Of a DNA stretch of 24,165 nt, positions 9,804-20,075 are shown in pieces. The DNA comes from Porogramme epimiltina (taxonomy: Eukaryota; Basidiomycota; Agaricomycetes; Polyporales; Polyporaceae). The DNA lies in the NCBI GenBank assembly GCA_900155495.1, contig FTLJ01001172.1, positions 1 through 24,165 of the forward strand, in the 5' to 3' direction. Made by a program: the position numbers and the translations under genes. Below the pieces are notes generated by a model. The model was not told the origin of the DNA. It saw only the letters and a program-made list of their open reading frames with translations, and ran no database searches. How positions within the stretch are numbered: the first letter of the stretch is position 1; each line of letters opens with the position of its first letter.

Positions 9804-12800
9804 CTAGAGCTTCGCCCGGATCGGAGTCGCGAGCTTCCCGCTCGCCATGAGCTCCTTCGCGCGGTCGCGCATGAACCGCCGGAGCAGCTTCCCGCTCGGG
9901 TTCTTCGGGATCGTGTCGACGAACTCGACGCCGCACAGGTGCTTGTACTTGACCTTGTGGTCCGCGACGTGCTGCCCCGCCCCCCCACACACGCGTCAGC
10001 CCTCTTCACCCCCTCGTGCATGGAAAGGCACGCAGACGGGGAAAAGACGCACCTTCATAATAGCAGCGCGCACGCGCCCCTCCTCCGCCTTACCCCCCCG
10101 GATGCGTGCCGCCGCGTCCGCAGAGGGCGCGACGAACGCGAGCGGGAGCTCGCCGGAGAACTCGTCGGGCACGCCGACGACGCACACGTCGCCGACGTCG
10201 GCGTGGTCGAGCAGGTGGCCCTCGAGCTCCGCGGGCGGCACCTGGAAGCCGCGCACCTTGATGAGCTCCTTGATGCGGTCGACGATGAAGATCTCCTTGC
10301 GCGCGTTGAAGTACACCTCGTCGCCCGTGCGCACCCACCCGTCGAGGAACGTCTCCGCCGTGCTGTGTGTGCCGCGCGGCAGGTGATGATGAGCGCAGGA
10401 AGAAAAAAAGAAAGAGCAAGGTGACGCACGCTTCGGGGTTGTTCAAATACCCAATCGCACTACTCGGGCTGTATATGACGAGCTCGCCAGGCTCGCCCTG
10501 GGGCGCGAGGCTCCCGTCGGGCCTTACGACGCGCGCGACGCACCCGGAGAGCAGCACGCCGCCGGACCCGAGCGAGCCGAGCGCGCGGTCCGTCTGCGGG
10601 AACGTGACGGCCGTGCACGTCTCCGTCATGCCGTACGCCTGCCCGATCCACGCGCCGGGCAGGACCTGCACGAGCTGGCTCGTCAGCTCGCTCGAGAGCG
10701 GCGCCGCGCCGGACATGAGCTGCCGCACGGAGCTCAGGTCGTACTTCTTCACCGCGGGGTGCTTGCAGAGCAGCACGACCATCGGCGGGACGATGCTTGG
10801 GGGGGCGGTGAGCGTGGGTCTGGAAGACGAGGGGGAAAGAGGCAGACCAGAGGTGTGTAATGCGGTATCGCTGGATGCTGTGGAGCATTTGCTCAAAGTT
10901 GAACTTTTCCACCACCACCAATGTCGTCTGCGCGGGGCACCTTCAATGCTCAGTCCGCTATCAAAACCAACATAAAGCCGCTTACCCCGACGAACAGGTG
11001 GAAGTGGAGCACGACGACCAAACCGTAGATATCTGCAACGAGCGTCCGTCCGATGTTGCCCCCGAGATGACAATCGAAAACTTACGGTAAAATGGCAGAA
11101 CTGTAATAACGCGAAGCAGGCCCGCTGTGAGAACCGCGGCCCACGTCGGAGCTGATAGATAAAGGACTTACGTCCAAGGCACCTGCTCCCCGGCCTATAC
11201 CGCTGCATCTCCACCGGCCGGCTCTCGTCCTTCGCGCCCGTGTAGTGCGCCATCTGGATCACGTTCGCCAGCACAGAGAAGTGCGGGATCATCACCGCCT
11301 GCGCGTCGCCACCCCCCACACACCACACACACGACAGTCAGCCCACGCCTGCACACCCACCGCCGTCCGAGCCCCCGCCCGCGGGCACACACGCACCTTC
11401 GGCCGGCCCGTCGTGCCGCTGCTGAAGCTCAAGAACGCGAGCTTCGTCTTCCCCTCCCCGGGCGCGAGCCGCCGCTCGGCGTACGCCGTCGGGCGCGCAA
11501 GGCCCTCCGCGACGAGCGCCGCGAACGGCACGACGCCCGCGTCCGCCTGCTCCGCCCCCGACGCGCCGGGGGTGTCGAACGTCACGATGCGCTCGCGCGG
11601 GAGGCCCGCGGCGCGCGCGGCGGCGAGCGCGACGGGCAGCGAGCCCGCGTGCGAGATGAGCACGCGCGCCTTCGTCGCGGTCAGCTGGTACTCGAGCTCC
11701 TCGGCGGTGTACGCGGGGTTGGCGCCACTGGAGGAGAGGGGAGGGTATCAGTGATTGGGTGTGGGCGGCGGGCGGCGAGGATCGAGCACGGAGGGAAGGG
11801 CGCGCGTTCCGGAGGCACAGGGAACCCGCTGGAGGCCGGTCGGTGCCAGCGTGGCACTGCTACGGCGCGGTTCGCGGGTACGCGCAAATATCTAGCATGC
11901 AGCTGCGTCTATCCCTTGTCTGTTGGGTAGACACGACAGCGCGCTACCTCCTAGTCGGGTTTCGCGGCGTGCTCCCCATGCCAGCGGTTGCTCGCTGCGC
12001 CCCGTCTGGGGTCAGACTGGCACACGCGGTGCGCTCTTCTAAAGCATCGAGCCGGCACAGCGCAAGCAGCATCCCCTCGTGCTCGTCCCGCTCGCATTTC
12101 TGGCGGAGGCCTGTGGAATCAAGCACTCACGTTATAATGCCCCCTAATCTGTGAACGGCCCTGTACGCGCAAAATCAGCCCAGCTGCATTGCGGCGGAGA
12201 AAGGGGCGAGGAGGCCGGGGGCGCGCACCAGATCGCAACGGGGTAATCTGCGCGCTGCGGTCAGCTCCGAATCGACGTCCTCCGGGTATCACTCCTGGAA
12301 AGAGAAAAAAATGCTGATAGACACGCACCGACGTGATTCGGGCCAAATACGCAGACTGTGAGAAGCACGCAGCCGTGGCCCATGTGAGCAGCGGCGGCGC
12401 GCGACAGGGGCGGATCTAGACGCACCGACATCATCCTCGCCTGGAGCGTGCGTGGGGAGCGCGGGGTCAGCGACGTGGTGTGGGGCGCGGGTGGGCGTGG
12501 GGTGGGGGGCGACGCACCGATGTTCCAGCGTAGCTTGAGCGCGTTCGCGAGCGCGTGTGTCCGTGCGCGGAGCTGCATACATACGTGCCATGCCGCCGTC
12601 AGCATCCCCTCTCCTCCGCGTTAGCTCTGCCACCGCCGCGCGTACCTCGTCGGAGCCAATCTCGCGGCCGGTGAGCTCCTCGATGAGCCACGGCTGGATC
12701 TTGGTGAGCGCGGGGCGCGCGACGTGGTGGGTGTCGAGGATGAACTGCGGGATGGTCAGGTCGTCTGGGATGTGGGGGATGGGGCCGCCGTCGGCGTGGA

Positions 12801-12810
12801 TTTCGGCCAT
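9804..12810 (-). CDS. Peroxisomal AMP-binding acyl-/4-coumarate-CoA ligase-like enzyme, copy B (584 residues)
   Basis: Tandem paralogue of copy A. Fourteen exons: 12810-12646, 12572-12518, 12440-12426, 12355-12329, 12247-12229, 12160-12131, 11727-11397, 11298-11172, 11100-11086, 11032-10986, 10927-10848, 10795-10430, 10362-10053, 9971-9804 (TAG). All are GT-AG and in frame. Motifs: GEDDVVCVFGPNHVDYP (~74-90), SSGTTGRPK (206-214), LPFYHIYG, AYGMTETC, DGWVRTGDE, VRGFQVPPAELEG, NPSGK with catalytic Lys 557, and a C-terminal RAKL peroxisomal signal. A segment conserved in copy A as GDVALGV reads GSRCLGL here, just before LPFYH. Intron 6 (12130-11728) is 403 nt, far longer than the rest. All key catalytic motifs are present, so the enzyme is probably active; the substrate is unknown. 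Confidence 0.92.
11728..12130 (-). other. Unusually long intron (403 nt) in ligase B
   Basis: The donor GTGAGT follows GGIIT and the acceptor ctccag precedes GANPAY, and the flanking residues are contiguous in the paralogue. The matching intron in copy A is 99 nt. The interior has a short open frame on each strand but nothing recognisable. Confidence 0.8.
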
Positions 12811-12973
12811 GGTGTGGGCTAGCGTTACGTGTGCGGTGGCGCGCTTTGTAGGTTAGTGCCGGGGGCTGTCTGCGCTGCTCGCGGTGCGCGCGGCGGAAGG
12901 AGAGACAAAAGGGGGAAGGGGAGGGGCAGGGTTGGGGAGAAGGGTCGGCGTGCGAGAAGCCACGGGACGTGTG

Positions 12974-12984
12974 TACTTATACGC
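12974..12984 (-). promoter_or_regulatory. TATA-like box of ligase B
   Basis: On the minus strand GCGTATAAGTA lies about 170 nt upstream of the ATG at 12810, followed by a CT-rich stretch. It shares GCGTATAA with the box upstream of copy A. The assignment is by similarity and position. Confidence 0.4.
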
Positions 12985-14530
12985 ATGGCTTCTTATTGCA
13001 CCAACGTCGGACCTCCGCCTCCCAGACCGGAGCGAGGTGATTTTCAGCCAGACCGAAGGCGTCTCCTCCTCTCACGTCCCACAGCCCAGCGCCCCTCATG
13101 TGATCCCCCCGCGGGCGCGCCCCGCCCAAGCTCCGACGCCACCACCGCACCGTGCACTGTGCGCGCGCGGGGGCGACCAGCACGAACGGCCGCACGCAGG
13201 GACCTCGAGGAGACATACACGGCGGCGGCGCGGGTGCTGCCAGCCCTGTGCGGGCCCGTCCGACGTCCGAGGGCGGCGTCGACGACACCGGCAAGCCCGA
13301 TGCCTCCGCCGGAACGCGAGAGAAGCCTGCGACGGCGTGATCCATCTTCGCGAAGAATTCCAGGGGAGGCGCGCAGGCGCGCGGGGGTCGGCCGCGTCTT
13401 ACGGCAGTGCGCGCAGCCTGTCGCGCGCGGTGGGGCGAGCAGCTGAGCAGACAACGTCCGGACGCCCGAAGGCCAGGCAGAAGATGTGGTGGGGGTGAAC
13501 TCAAGAGAGAGGCTCGGATGCGGACCCGCAGCGAATCGCGATCGTGCTAGTGGGCGTCCGCGACGGGTCCACGGTTCACCCGGTGGCTGGAAGGCTGCCT
13601 GCAGAACATATACCTTACTGCGAAGGTCCCCTACTAGCGCTTTATTCCGCCTCAAGGCGACTAAAGGCGTTCGGTACAACTAATTCAACATCGATTAACG
13701 CGCGCGATCGTCCCAGGGAGACGCCGCAGGAGGGCTAGCTGCGTTTTCTAACCTCAGTGTCGAACTTGCCGCGTATGTTCTCCAGGTCAAGCGCCCGACA
13801 CATAATTAACATTAAGTAGGAACCTGCGATGCACAACCGACGTACGTATCAGGCGCGTCGACAGGATGTAACAGAACCTCCGCGGAAATCCTTTCCGGCG
13901 ACTCCTGCACGGCACCACCGGTGGTAAATGGGGGTCTGCAACCCACGCAGATCCGTTCAAGCTCTAGCTGAACCCTGAAATTCATGCAGCGGGCGCAGCG
14001 CTGTGGGGGTACGTGGGCGTGCGTACTCATGAAGAGATGTAGCGAGCGGCCGTGCTCTGCTCAGTCCGGAGTGCGCTGGGGAGATTGCGGGGACATATGC
14101 TTAGCCCGCACACCGGGACTTATGTCACGGTGCACTTTACACATGCACATTACACATGAGAACCATTGCCACCCCACACGACGGAACGTCAAACGTCTAG
14201 AATTGAGATCCGGTGAAAAATTCCTACGATGGTACAAGATGCGGAGGGAGGGAGACGTACAGAGCCGAGACAACTACAGACAACACCGTCCTAGGTGCGT
14301 GTGGGACGTGACGTACATAAATAAGATCCGGGGCCTGCGAAACGGTGCGCGCGATATCGATGCGGGGGGTATCATCATCATGTAGTGTGAAAGCGGACGA
14401 ATCAAGACGTGTTCCAGAGAGAGAAGAGGATGTGAACGGAGCGCGGGCGTGAATGCGGAAAGCTATATACGGGTGAAGATAGCGAACGGAGATCGGATGA
14501 GAGGAGAGATAGAGCGGAAAGGGGGGAAAT

Positions 14531-14547
14531 GGACGGACGGACGGACG
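14531..14547. repeat. GGAC tetranucleotide microsatellite
   Basis: Four perfect GGAC units occur at 14531-14546, downstream of the F-box/WD40 gene, probably in its 3' flank. Confidence 0.85.
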
Positions 14548-14687
14548 GCGAGGGACGAGGGGCGCAAAATGAGCGTGGGGTGTCCATTAGGATGTAATAC
14601 AGTAGAGTGTCGAAGGGCGGAAGGTCGGATCGGGCCACAGGCCTCACCAGCCGATAGGCCGACGCATGCTTCCTTCTGCGCCCAAAC

Positions 14688-17141
14688 TTAGACGAAGAGC
14701 GTCGTGTCCAGACCCTCGGAAAAGTCGAGCACCACAATCTTCCTATCGTGCGACGTGCTGCGAGAGGGGAGGGATCGATGCCGTCAGCCTCCGACCCGCC
14801 CGTGCCTGCGCGAGGGCAGGACTCCACAAAAAGGAGCCGAAAGGGGAAAGGAAGGAAGGGGGGGAGACGCACCTCACGATCCGGCAGTGGTCGAACTTGA
14901 CGTCGAAGATGTGGCTCACGTGGCACCCGCGGAACTCGCGCACCATCCGCCCCGCGTGCATGTCCCACACCTTGACCGTCTTGTCGTAGCTCCCGCTCAC
15001 GAGCCGCCCGCTCCGCGGGTCGAACGAGAGCGCGCGCACGAGGTAGTCGTGCCCGGTGAGCGTGCGCAGGCACAAGCCCGTGTTCGCGTCCCACACCTTG
15101 ATCTTGCAGTCGTTCGAGCCGGACACAATATAGTCCTCCTGCGCCGTGGGGTTAGAAGGGCGACACGAGACGTCGGCGAGATAACACAGACCTTGAACTC
15201 TATGCAGGCGAGCCCGCGGTCGTGCCCCTCAAACGTACGCAGCCGCTCGCCCCGCATCACGTCCCAGAGGATCATCTTCCCGTCCCCGCTCGCGCTCACC
15301 ACCCTGTTCCCCTGCAGCCCGACCGCGTTCACCGGGCCCTCGTGCCCGCCCAGCGTGCAGCGCAGCGCGAGCGTGTTCCGGTCCCACACCCGGATCAGCG
15401 CGTCCTTCGAGCTGTATTCCGTGCTGCCCGGTCAGCGACCTCCATCTGCCACCCCCAAAACACAGCGCCCAACAAGACAAGACGACTCACCAGCTGACGA
15501 TCCACTGCTGGTCGATGCGCAGGTCGAGCACGCCGCCGCTGTGCGCGTGCAGGATCGCGCGCACCTCCGCCGTGATCCGCGGCTCGTCCTCGCCGGGCAG
15601 GTAGTGCGCGTACAGGTCCCACACGCACACCGTGCAGTCGCTTGACCCGCTCACCATGAAGCCCTTGCGCGGCGCGCGCGGGTCGACGTCCCCCGCGCTC
15701 TCGTCCAGGACGTCCCAGTCCCGGTCGAACTTCAGGCAGAGCACGCTCCCCCGGTGGCCCACGAACGTCGCGAGGCATTTGCCGGTCTTGAGGCTCCAGA
15801 CCTTGATGGTCCGATCCCGCGAGCCGGTGATAATGCGCGACGAGTCAAACTCCAGGCAGTACACGCTGCACACGCCGGCCAGGTCAGTATTAGCTCCACG
15901 AGCACAAGAGGTGGCGCACCTGTCACCATGGCCACTTATTCGCATGACCTTGGGCTCCCATGCCTTCGCCACCTCCTTCTCGGCCAATGTAGCATCGTCA
16001 CTTAGGTCCGCACTAAGGCCCGCACTGGAGTAGTTTGACCACCTCCTTTCGAGCTCTTGTCGATTCCGGTACAGGTCGTACCAGTTGATCTCAAGAGGGG
16101 AGATGGGCATTCGCAAGGGGCGTAATGACTTGCCGCGAGGGGCTCTCCGAAGGTCGACCCGCCACCCCTCGCCCTCCTTCAAAGAGAACAGCATCCGCCA
16201 TACCGAGTTGTCAAGCGCAAGATGATTCCAATTTCTACGCTAAAAGTCAATGTTTTATTCCAGGAATAGGGAGTAAGGACATACCGTGAAACTCGTAAGC
16301 ATGAGAGAACAGAGGGCAGGTCGAGGAAGCTCAGCAGATATAGCGCAAGCTCCAAAGGGAGAAGTGAGACGATGTCCATTCCCGTGATCGCCCGTACGTC
16401 AATGAAGCACGCCTCGTCATCGATGAGCTCGCCTTCCTCGCCGTCCAGCGGGGTCATGCTCGAGTAGTCGATGGACCCGTCCGAGTGGTAGTCCAGCTCC
16501 GTCTCAGACTCACCGCGCCACGACGGGATGCCGGGCCGCCGCCGACAGCGCTTTACAGGGGAGCCCTCGCGCAGGACGTCCCAGATCTTGGGGATGATGC
16601 CCATGCCTATCGTCAGGCTCTTCGAGTACTTGATGGGGGAGGGGGTGGGCGTGCGGGAGGAGCTCCAGTGGCTGCTGGGGTACCCGGAAATCGTGCGCCG
16701 CCCGGCCTGGAGGAAGGCGACCGAGCAGCGGGAGGCCTCGTCCAGGTCCGGGGGGAGCACCATATTGTACACTTCCGGGTTCCAGTTCACGATGGAGAAT
16801 GTCTCGGTGCGGAAGCTGGGGGAGGGCGATGGCGGGCGCGTGACGGTGTATGAGCGCGGGACGGAGGCGAATGCGCCATCGACGGCCTCCATCTCCGCCC
16901 CAGCGGCGACGTCGTCATCCATCTCCATGCCGCCAATGGGTCCACTGGGTGCATACGCCGTGTCTGTGTCGCTCGGGGGGAGGTCTGAGGTGGTAAGGAA
17001 GGGGGAGCCGAGGACGGACGAGAGCAGATGGCTGAAGCGTGGTGGTGGCTGCGGCTCCTCGTGTTCGTATGCTGCGTCGTCTTCGTGAACGTGGTCGTCG
17101 TCATAAGTCGGGAAGGGGACATGAGGAGGAAGAGAGGCCAT
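14688..17141 (-). CDS. F-box and seven-WD40-repeat protein, probable SCF substrate receptor (700 residues)
   Basis: Six exons: 17141-16285, 16234-15920, 15865-15491, 15411-15192, 15138-14873, 14757-14688 (TAA). Introns are 50, 54, 79, 53 and 115 nt, all GT-AG and in frame. Residues 1-250 are acidic and Ser/Pro-rich with a compact hydrophobic segment KSLTIGMGIIPKIWDVLREG (~175-194). The F-box is at about 255-300 (LLPLELALYLLSFLDLPSVL, then LRVSRNWNHLALD). A helical linker with RRWSNY follows. From about 382 come seven WD blades, ending in KVWSL, CVWDL, RVWDR, ILWDV, KVWDA, KVWDM and VVLDF; the GSRDRTIK, GSSDCTV and GSYDKTVK strands are clear. The protein should bind Skp1 through the F-box and present a (probably phosphorylated) target for ubiquitination, like Cdc4/Met30/Pop-type proteins. 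Its specific target is unknown. It is divergent from threonine synthase across about 1 kb. Confidence 0.92.
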
Positions 17142-18117
17142 GAGATCGATGTATGTGGTTGGCTGGGGCCAAGTGCTGGCCGCCAGAGCTCGAAGGATGG
17201 GGAGTCTTCGGGAAAGCCGAATCCGAGTGTGATGTCACTATCTACCTCTGGAAAGAGGTACGACTACAAGACGAGAACGCCGAGCGGGATTTCCGTGGAC
17301 GATGACCGATGACGTCCACTCTTAGTGTTGCTTTAAGACGATGGTTGGATGTGGCTCAAAGCCGTCAGGTGAGCCCTAGGTTGCAGAACTAGCGGTGTGG
17401 GAGGTCCAGTGGGAGGACGTGAGGACGTTCACAAAAGCTGAGAGCAGCCAGAAAGACGAGGGACGCAGTAGGAAGGGGGTGGTGGCCGTTGGGGACGAAG
17501 TTGAACTCGGCCGAAGTTGGGAACCGATGTCAGCGGGGGAGCGCCCGTTGACGATCCATTCCAAGGATGACTCTGTGAACAATGCTTATTGACACTGCTT
17601 TGTTGTGGACATTTGAGCAAGATACAACCGCAAGCCAGCGGTGTTCTAGCCTATAGAAGGGTATACGTACTGCTTGCGCACTGCTGGCACCAGCAAGGAC
17701 TCCACGTCAACTCTGCTCCGGAGGAAGGGCCTCACAGCCAAGCACAGGTGTCAGTCCGACTCAGCGTGCTACTGAATAGTGCGCTAAAGCCGCGCACACA
17801 TGCGGAATGCGCGAGCAGTACTCCCACGTCTCATCTCTGTTAATATCGATCACGGACATGACCCTAGTGTGTAGGTACAGTGTATCGGCGTTCACGAGAC
17901 ACAGTAAGTACCAAGCAGTAAGTGATAAGTGTATAGTCCAGCGCTAGTCGTCTCCAAAGTGCGTCACCATGGAGGCGCTGGGGGCCTCGGCTGTATGTGC
18001 ATGCGATCGCGCACGTGCACTCTAGCCTGGTGGCTGAAGCCCGAGATTTGCTGAAGTCGAGTCAAAGCCCGGCGAAAGCAAGAGGCAGCCTCTCAACCTC
18101 CTCCTCGCTCATCCACG
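17142..18117. promoter_or_regulatory. Shared divergent upstream region of the F-box/WD40 and threonine synthase genes
   Basis: This 976-nt region separates the two divergent start codons. The part nearest the F-box gene is pyrimidine-rich on the minus strand. TGACTC at 17568-17573 and GAGTCA at 18059-18064 resemble Gcn4/Cpc1 half-sites, which would fit an amino-acid biosynthesis gene. Short frames at 17376-17592 on both strands have no recognisable product. No obvious TATA box was found. Confidence 0.5.
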
Positions 18118-20075
18118 ATGAAGTACTTCTCCACCCGCGGCGCGGACCAGTTTCTTTCTTTCGAAGAGGTCATTCATTTCCTCCAGGATCCCATCCCCGA
18201 TTCTGAAAGCCGCACCCCCAGACCGTCCTTGCCGGTCTCGCGCCTGACGGCGGCCTCTACATCCCGGAGCACATCCCCTCTCTTCCGGCAGACTGGCAGA
18301 CGGCATGGAAGGACCACTCCTTTGTAGACCTCTCGGTGGAGGTCTTGTCCCTGTACATCTCCTCGGAAGAGATTTCAAGAGACGAGCTTCGCGCTCTCGT
18401 TGAGAAGTCCTACAGCACCTTCCGGCATCCAGATATTACCCCACTTCAGAAGCTCACGGACACTACATACGTTCTGGAGCTATTCCACGGACCCACGTTC
18501 GCCTTCAAGGACGTCGCCCTCCAGTTGCTTGGCAACCTCTTCGAGTTTTTCCTCAAGAGGAGAAATGCACGGAAATCGCCAACTGAGAAGCCGGAGAAGT
18601 TGACCGTGGTGGGCGCAACGAGCGGAGATACCGGAAGGTGAGTGTTTTTGACTATGCACATCGATTTCGCTACTGCATTTAGTGTGTGCATCCGTCGGAG
18701 CACTTAGGGGCGTGCAGCTTGTCGGTGATCCGCTGACATTTGAGCTAGTGCCGCCATCTATGGGCTTCGCAATAAAGCCGATGTTTCCATCTTCATCCTG
18801 CACCCCAAGGGTCGCGTTTCACCAATCCAGGAAGCCCAGATGACTACTGTTACGGATCCTAACGTGCACAACCTCGCTGTCCACGGTACTTTCGACGATT
18901 GCCAAGTGCGTAGTGTAACCTTCTTGCCTGCATGACCCCTCGTTGCTCAACTTCACCAAAGGACATCGTGAAATCCCTTTTCGCGGACAGGGAATTCAAC
19001 GCGACCCACCGCCTCGGCGCGGTCAACTCCATCAACTGGGCGCGCATCCTCGCGCAGACCGTCTACTACTTCCTCTCCTACTTCCACCTCCGCCGCCAGG
19101 TCCCCGCGGACGACGTCGAGATCCAGTACGTCGTGCCCACCGGCAACTTCGGCGACGTCCTCGCCGGCTTCTACGCCAAGCGCATGGGCCTCCCCGTGGG
19201 CCGCCTCGGCATCGCAACGAACGAGAACGACATCCTCGCGCGCTTCTGGCGCAGCGGCGCGTACGAGAAGGTCGACTCCTCGCCCGCCGCGTCGGGCGCG
19301 TCGACTCCCGCACCCACCGCGCCCGCTGCTGGCGCCTCCGACGGGAAGCAGACCGCGGTGGGTGGCGTGAAGGAGACGCTGAGCCCCGCGATGGACATCC
19401 TCGTCTCGAGCAACTTCGAGCGGCTGCTCTGGTACCTCGCGTTCGACTCGGCGGAGGGGGCGGACGCGGGTGCGCGCATGCGCGCGGCGAGCGCGACCAT
19501 CGCGGACTGGATGGGCAAGGTGAAGCACGACGGGCGCGTAGAGGTGCCCGTCGCGGCGCTCGAGCTCGCGAGGAGGGACTTCTTCGCCGAGCGCGTTTCG
19601 GATGGCCAGGTACGCTTGTTCTCTGTGGCTCTTCGTGAATGAGCGGATATTGATGCATGTGGCTCAGACGTTGGAGACGATCAAATATTACTTCGAGTCC
19701 GAGACACATTACGTTGCGGACCCTCACACCGCCGTCGGCCTTTGCGCCGCCCGCGCCGTAGCTTCTTCGAAGTATGTCGTGGAACTCGTTGAGTTTGTGC
19801 ATATTTGCTGATGATGCGTCTCTAGCTCTGCTTCCGTAAAGCAGATCGTACTGTCGACAGCGCACCCCGCCAAGTTCTCAGAGGCAGTCACCCGCGCGCT
19901 CCAGGATTCACCGTCGTTCAACTTCGAGCGTGATGTCCTTCCTGTCGAGTTCAAGGGTCTCTTGGAGCGCGAGCGTCGGGTCATCGACGTCGAGGCCCCT
20001 GAAGTGGACCTTGTGAAGAAGGTCATCGAAAAGTACGCTGTTCCGGCGGTCGGGCAAGCCAGCGCGAGTGTATGA
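18118..20075 (+). CDS. THR4: Threonine synthase (541 residues)
   Basis: Converts O-phosphohomoserine to L-threonine with pyridoxal phosphate, the last step of threonine synthesis. Six exons: 18118-18168, 18222-18637, 18749-18905, 18962-19609, 19668-19771, 19826-20075 (TGA). Introns are 53, 111, 56, 58 and 54 nt, all GT-AG and in frame. The start MKYFSTRGADQ and next exon GLAPDGGLYIPE are the typical N terminus of the fungal class. The PLP lysine is Lys 113 in PTFAFKDVALQ. GATSGDTGSA (~148-157), the VVPTGNFGD phosphate-binding loop (~266-273) and SPAMDILVSSNFERLLWYL (~349-367) are all present. An Ala/Pro/Ser/Thr-rich insert sits at about 313-345, just before SPAMDIL. The C terminus ends in GQASASV without a targeting signal, so it is likely cytosolic. 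Its length is slightly above the yeast enzyme, accounted for mostly by the insert. Confidence 0.96.

Larger units (their letters stand above)
12811..14687. other. Intergenic region upstream of ligase B and downstream of the F-box gene
   Basis: The first 700 nt are GC-rich and hold the leader and promoter of ligase B, with a polypyrimidine run on the minus strand at about 12900-12945. The rest is lower in GC. Several 130-210 codon frames overlap on both strands around 12830-13680, but none has a recognisable domain or splice-consistent structure. A (GGAC)4 microsatellite lies at 14531. No gene was called. Confidence 0.6.

Noticed and set aside
10090..11328. A 412-codon uninterrupted minus-strand frame in the ligase B region
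   Set aside because: It reads through several real introns and changes frame relative to the conserved motifs; the spliced model explains the conserved protein better.
12829..13679. Overlapping 175-211 codon frames on both strands upstream of ligase B
   Set aside because: All are GC-driven, Arg/Pro/Ala-rich, without recognisable motifs or splice signals, and they overlap the expected promoter.
17309..17592. Possible two-exon small gene (20 codons to CAG, gtgagc donor, then a frame ending at 17592)
   Set aside because: The acceptor is ambiguous, the product has no recognisable features, and the region is better explained as the leader of the F-box gene on the other strand.
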